8,594 nt of DNA from CAZAMT01 sp964486145. GTDB lineage: Bacteria > Bacteroidota > Bacteroidia > Bacteroidales > JAAAOM01. The number at the start of each line of letters is the position of its first letter. The stretch's first letter is position 1. The stretch covers positions 1 through 8,594 of the forward strand of contig CAZAMT010000172.1 in assembly GCA_964486145.1 (NCBI GenBank), given 5' to 3'. Both the position numbers and the translations under genes were made by a program. Below are positions 5,632 to 8,594 of the stretch, piece after piece. Under the pieces are notes generated by a model. The model made no database searches. It saw only the letters and a list, made by a program, of their open reading frames with translations, and was not told where the DNA came from.

Positions 5632-6633
5632 TTGGCTGAATCTAATTTTGTTGACTATATAAAGATCTTTTGTCGTTCCGGGAAAGGCGGAGCTGGTTCT
5701 GCACACCTGCACAGGGAGAAATTTGTTCCGAAGGGAGGACCCGATGGGGGTGATGGAGGACGTGGAGGCCACATCATCATCAAAGGAAACAGCCATCTTT
5801 GGACATTGCTGCATCTCAGGTATCAAAAACATATTTTTGCTGGTAACGGGCACCCGGGCGGAAGCGCACTTAAAACCGGCGCTGACGGAGAAGACAGGAT
5901 CATTGAGGTTCCGTTGGGAACGGTGGTAAAAGATTCCGAATCAAACAAAACTTTGCTTGAGATTACCAGGCATGATGAGCAAAAAGTGCTTATCCGTGGA
6001 GGTCGTGGCGGACTTGGCAACAATAATTTTAAGTCGCCAACCAATCAAACACCCCGGTATGCGCAACCAGGGGAGCCGGGTCATGAGGATTGGTATTATT
6101 TCGAATTAAAAATCCTTGCTGATGTCGGGCTGGTTGGTTTGCCCAATGCCGGAAAATCAACACTTCTTTCCGTTATTTCGGCGGCCAAACCAAAAATTGC
6201 AAATTACCCGTTCACCACATTAACCCCCGGTGTGGGCATTGTATCCTATCGTGATAATCGGTCATTTGTAATGGCTGATATCCCGGGCATCATTGAAGGA
6301 GCTCACCAGGGAAAGGGGCTTGGTTTACGATTTCTCAGGCACATTGAGCGTAATTCGGTTTTGTTGTTTATGGTGCCGGCGGACAGCATGGATATTCATG
6401 CAGAATATAACACCTTGTTAAAGGAACTGTCGTTGTACAACCCTGAACTGCTCGATAAAAAAAGGATTCTGGCCATTGCAAAATCCGATTTGCTGGATGA
6501 TGAATTAACAGAAGAAATTAAAAAAGATTTACCTGATATTTCCTGTGTTTTTATCTCATCTATTGCTGAGCAAGGGTTGAATGAATTAAAGGATATGCTC
6601 TGGAAAGTTATAAATACACAACTTTATGAATAA
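5632..6633 (+). CDS. obg: Obg/CgtA GTPase
   Basis: 333 residues. This is an essential GTPase that binds the large ribosomal subunit and links ribosome assembly to stress and growth control. The N-terminal glycine-rich Obg fold (about 1-160) shows GKGGAGSAHLHREKFVPKGG and GGDGGRGGHI. The G domain follows: G1 GLPNAGKST (169-177), the switch region NYPFTTLTPGVG, G3 DIPGIIEGA (216-224), and G4 as AKSD (283-286) where the classic form is NKxD. No C-terminal extension is present, common outside Enterobacteria. The start is TTG: no in-frame ATG lies in the spacer, and the resulting start MAESNFVDYIKIF fits the family. The stop overlaps the PAP2 gene by 8 nt. Identity is very secure. Confidence 0.96.
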   Translation: MAESNFVDYIKIFCRSGKGGAGSAHLHREKFVPKGGPDGGDGGRGGHIIIKGNSHLWTLLHLRYQKHIFAGNGHPGGSALKTGADGEDRIIEVPLGTVVKDSESNKTLLEITRHDEQKVLIRGGRGGLGNNNFKSPTNQTPRYAQPGEPGHEDWYYFELKILADVGLVGLPNAGKSTLLSVISAAKPKIANYPFTTLTPGVGIVSYRDNRSFVMADIPGIIEGAHQGKGLGLRFLRHIERNSVLLFMVPADSMDIHAEYNTLLKELSLYNPELLDKKRILAIAKSDLLDDELTEEIKKDLPDISCVFISSIAEQGLNELKDMLWKVINTQLYE

Positions 6634-7207
6634 ACTTATTCAATGGGATACCGATCTTTTTCTTTTTCTCAACGATTTAAACAGTCCGTTTTGGGATAAA
6701 ATAATGTGGTTTGTAAGTGGAAAATATGAATGGATTCCACTATACATCATTCTTCTTGGTTTGATTATCTGGAAATACAGGATGAAATCAATTCTCGTAA
6801 TTTTAATGATACCCATTTTGATTACTGCTGCTGATCAGATTTCCGTAAAATTATTCAAGGAAGTTTTTGAACGTTTGCGGCCATGTCACAATTCTGATAT
6901 CCAGCACCTTGTACACACGGTGAACAATAAGTGCGGAGGGAAGTTCGGATTTGTATCTTCACATGCAGCTAATTCGTTTGCACTGGCAGGTTATCTGGCA
7001 CTTATTTTCAGAAATAAATGGTTTAGCATGTTTATATTATTCTGGGCCGCGTTGGTTAGCTACAGCAGGGTTTACCTCGGTGTTCATTATCCGGGAGACA
7101 TTCTTGGCGGGGCTGTTTTGGGTCTGATCATTGCCGGCCTTGTATATATGTTGTTTGCTTTTCTTGAAATAAAATTTTTCAATAAAGGGATAAACAACAA
7201 TACGTGA
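6626..7207 (+). CDS. PAP2-superfamily membrane phosphatase
   Basis: 193 residues, an inner membrane protein with about five or six hydrophobic segments (for example WIPLYIILLGLIIW, ILVILMIPILIT, FSMFILFWAALV, GAVLGLIIAGLVYMLFAFL). The three acid-phosphatase motifs are complete: Lys78-x6-Arg85-Pro86; FVSSHA around His113 (SSH replacing the usual SGH); and Ser147-Arg148-x5-His154-x3-Asp158. His113 and His154 would be the catalytic pair on the periplasmic face. Cys87 and Cys103, both between motifs 1 and 2, could form a disulfide. Family members remove phosphate from lipid phosphates such as undecaprenyl pyrophosphate, phosphatidylglycerophosphate or lipid A; the substrate here cannot be read from sequence. 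The ATG lies inside the end of obg (8-nt overlap), so translational coupling is likely. It is convergent with the next gene across only 23 bases, with no visible terminator. Confidence 0.92.
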   Translation: MNKLIQWDTDLFLFLNDLNSPFWDKIMWFVSGKYEWIPLYIILLGLIIWKYRMKSILVILMIPILITAADQISVKLFKEVFERLRPCHNSDIQHLVHTVNNKCGGKFGFVSSHAANSFALAGYLALIFRNKWFSMFILFWAALVSYSRVYLGVHYPGDILGGAVLGLIIAGLVYMLFAFLEIKFFNKGINNNT

Positions 7208-7230
7208 TTGTATTATTTTCCGGCATATGA

Positions 7231-8142
7231 TTAATTGGATTTCACTTCCCAGCCATAGTCAATATATTTCCATGTAAAGTCGTTGTTTTTCACATTAAAA
7301 AGTAAAAAACCTTCTTCAACCCCGTTGTGCGATCCGTTCCACCATCCACCAGATACTGCTCCGCCGGTGACAAAGTGGGTTTTATTTCTTACGTTGATAT
7401 CTTCCAGGTAATGCAAATGTCCCTGAAGTACAAGTCGAAGGTTGTGGTTTTCAAATAATTCAAGGACTTCCATCGAATTGGAGATTACCAATCCTTGTGA
7501 ATTGGGTGTGAGGCTCCCTTTTTGAACCTGGCTTAGGGAGGTTATAAATGGAATGTGCACAGAAACACAAATGGGTTTGGTTGTATCAATTGATTTTAAG
7601 TGCGACTGAAGCCAGGCTTGTTGTTCTTCATCAATAAAGCCAATGTATCTTCTTTCCTTTGTAGCCTGAATGGCATCCAAAACAATAAAATGCCAGCCTT
7701 TATGATCAAATGAGTAATAGCGTTTTCCCAGGTATTTTTCGTACATACCGGTGTTGTACATCTCATCGGTCGTATCGGCATTGCTGTTCTTATAAATTCC
7801 GTACAACTCATGATTTCCAACGGTGTTGTAAACGGGGACATCGAATTTTTTGATGGCATTTTGATACATGACATACTGCGAGTCTGCTCTTTCGTAACTT
7901 GTACCAAGGGCATCCATGATCATATCGCCCCCCATGAGTACAAAATCAGGATTTAATTCTTTTGCCTTTTCGATGGCTTGTGTAAAACCTTCAGGTGCAT
8001 TTTTCTCGGGTTGAAGGTGAATATCAGTCATAAATACAAAAGAAAACTCGTTGGATGATTCTTCAGGTGAAACTGCTTGCTGTTGGCAGCTTGTTGCGAT
8101 AATCGCGATTGTAAAGAGCAGGTGAATGCTAATTTTTTTCAT
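7231..8142 (-). CDS. Lipoprotein calcineurin-like metallophosphoesterase
   Basis: 303 residues. It begins with a lipoprotein signal (MKK, hydrophobic LLFTIAIIA, lipobox IATSC with Cys19), so it should be anchored in the envelope facing the periplasm or the surface. The two-metal phosphoesterase motifs are all present: Asp40-x-His42 (TDIH), Gly-Gly-Asp73, Gly-Asn110-His111-Glu, His196 (VSVHIPF) and Gly-His242-x-His244. This group includes cyclic-nucleotide phosphodiesterases and various nucleotidases and phosphatases; the export signal argues against a cytosolic cAMP phosphodiesterase. The C-terminus has VTGGAVSGGWWNG and a final beta strand, common in exported Bacteroidota members. No partner gene is adjacent in the same direction. 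A small palindrome sits about 42-54 bases upstream. Enzyme class is confident, substrate unknown. Confidence 0.92.
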   Translation of the reverse strand: MKKISIHLLFTIAIIATSCQQQAVSPEESSNEFSFVFMTDIHLQPEKNAPEGFTQAIEKAKELNPDFVLMGGDMIMDALGTSYERADSQYVMYQNAIKKFDVPVYNTVGNHELYGIYKNSNADTTDEMYNTGMYEKYLGKRYYSFDHKGWHFIVLDAIQATKERRYIGFIDEEQQAWLQSHLKSIDTTKPICVSVHIPFITSLSQVQKGSLTPNSQGLVISNSMEVLELFENHNLRLVLQGHLHYLEDINVRNKTHFVTGGAVSGGWWNGSHNGVEEGFLLFNVKNNDFTWKYIDYGWEVKSN

Positions 8143-8183
8143 AATAATTGGATTTCAAATTTGTTTTGATAAACCAAATATCG

Positions 8184-8196
8184 TCACAAAATGTGA
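8184..8196. promoter_or_regulatory. Possible operator upstream of the metallophosphoesterase
   Basis: TCACA-AAA-TGTGA is a perfect inverted repeat with 5-base arms, 42-54 bases before the phosphoesterase start, a distance where repressor sites often lie. The arms are those of a CRP site but in the opposite order and with a 3-base spacer, so it is not a CRP site as such. The short arms make chance possible. Confidence 0.25.
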
Positions 8197-8240
8197 TTTC
8201 ATTGATAACTCAACGTTAAAAATACATTAAAAATCATTGG

Positions 8241-8260
8241 TGTCCGGAAAAAACCGGACA
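8241..8260. repeat. Perfect hairpin TGTCCGG / CCGGACA
   Basis: Seven-base arms (8241-8247 and 8254-8260) enclose six A residues. A T-rich stretch follows on the plus strand (GGTTTATTTTATG), but no plus-strand gene precedes it. On the minus strand it could end a transcript entering from beyond the right edge of the window, though no T-run follows there. It lies about 100 bases upstream of the phosphoesterase start. Confidence 0.6.
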
Positions 8261-8315
8261 GGTTTATTTTATGCTCAAGGCGCAAGGGCTTTTACTTTTT
8301 TTATTCACTACGTTT

Positions 8316-8329
8316 ACCGCAAAAGCGGT
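8316..8329. repeat. Small hairpin ACCGC-AAAA-GCGGT
   Basis: Five-base arms with an A4 loop. It is flanked at a distance by CTCAAG (8274-8279) and CTTGAG (8333-8338), which could close a longer outer stem. It is probably part of the same repeat cluster as the stronger palindrome at 8362-8384. Confidence 0.45.
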
Positions 8330-8361
8330 CAGCTTGAGTGTGAATTGGGAGCAAGGATGAA

Positions 8362-8384
8362 GGGGCGGATTGCAAATCCGCCCC
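8362..8384. repeat. GC-rich REP-like palindrome
   Basis: Arms GGGGCGGATT (8362-8371) and AATCCGCCCC (8375-8384) pair perfectly over 10 bases around the loop GCA. It stands out as a GC-rich island in A/T-rich DNA. Similar 'GCGGATT-AATCCGC' palindromes recur between genes in Bacteroidota and produce spurious predicted peptides; I recall this from general knowledge and could not check it. REP-type palindromes are mobilised by RAYT (TnpA-REP) transposases, but none is in the window. GGGG at 8389-8392 could pair with the right arm's CCCC as a competing hairpin. Confidence 0.6.
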
Positions 8385-8594
8385 GGCTGGGGTCGCTTCG
8401 CTAAGTATAATGAAACAAAAATCAAGGTTATAGAAAAATGACTCCGCCAATTGTCGGACAAGTTGTCTGAGATAATGACAGAGGCACACTGCGCTTTCGC
8501 ATAGCTTCAGCGGAGCAAGCACTACAACGATTAAAGTAAGTGCCAAATTTAAGTTATGGTAACAAATTTTAAACATGAAACACCCATGATTATT

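Larger units (their letters stand above)
8143..8594. other. 452-base stretch without a credible gene, rich in palindromes
   Basis: The first 100 bases are A/T-rich and should hold the promoter of the minus-strand phosphoesterase; I find no exact TAnnTTTG box there. From about 8241 to 8520 there are at least four hairpins, listed separately where strong, plus TGCG-CTTT-CGCA at 8490-8501 and TTGTC-G-GACAA at 8450-8460. Open frames crossing it on the minus strand (65 and 91 codons) read straight through the palindromes, are rich in Cys and Leu and lack any domain, so I do not call them. Confidence 0.6.

Noticed and set aside
8184..8196. CRP/FNR-type binding site
   Set aside because: The half-sites are in reverse order and the spacer is 3 bases instead of 6.
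8264..8576. Overlapping minus-strand open frames of 65 and 91 codons near the right edge
   Set aside because: They read through the palindromes, have no domain or signal, are Cys/Leu-rich, and contain peptide strings typical of translated intergenic repeats in this phylum.
1..8594. CRISPR array, tRNA, rRNA, riboswitch or toxin-antitoxin genes
   Set aside because: No regularly spaced repeats, no cloverleaf-like segment, no recognisable riboswitch core and no small paired genes were seen on either strand.

Overview
The window looks like a chromosomal segment from a member of the Bacteroidota (Bacteroidetes), probably near Bacteroidales or Marinilabiliales. The evidence is indirect but consistent. 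Protein families match that phylum: a helix-hairpin-helix plus outer-membrane-type protein, a PorV/PorQ-like barrel, and a DUF2147 protein. Leaders are A/T-rich with few Shine-Dalgarno sequences. Two divergent spacers carry TAnnTTTG boxes, the -7 element of this phylum. There is no CRISPR array, tRNA, rRNA, complete insertion sequence or prophage gene.

Layout, left to right. (1) 47-2933, minus strand: a two-gene unit encoding a small PorV/PorQ-like barrel (2115-2933) followed 10 nt later by a large exported protein with an N-terminal helix-hairpin-helix region and a beta-rich body (47-2104). This pair has the least understood function in the window. (2) 2999-3560, minus: purE with a clear hairpin/T-run terminator. 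(3) 3681-4825, plus: hpt and adk, divergent from purE, so de novo purine synthesis, hypoxanthine/guanine salvage and AMP phosphorylation lie side by side. (4) 4826-5120: no gene; a 190-bp element with perfect 12-bp inverted ends, ending in a terminator-like hairpin. (5) 5121-5564, minus: an exported DUF2147 protein. (6) 5632-7207, plus: obg (TTG start) overlapping by 8 nt a PAP2-type membrane phosphatase. (7) 7231-8142, minus: a lipoprotein metallophosphoesterase, convergent with the PAP2 gene. (8) 8143-8594: about 450 bases without a credible gene but with several strong palindromes, the best being a 10-bp-arm GC-rich hairpin of the kind that recurs between genes in this phylum.

Most genes are ordinary, complete housekeeping genes with intact catalytic motifs. 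The points most worth checking are: the purE terminator looks like an internally deleted copy of the 190-bp element downstream of adk; the palindrome-rich right end may be a REP-like repeat cluster; and the uncharacterised barrel/helix-hairpin-helix gene pair. I did not find a convincing new multi-gene system, and the function of the barrel pair remains open.
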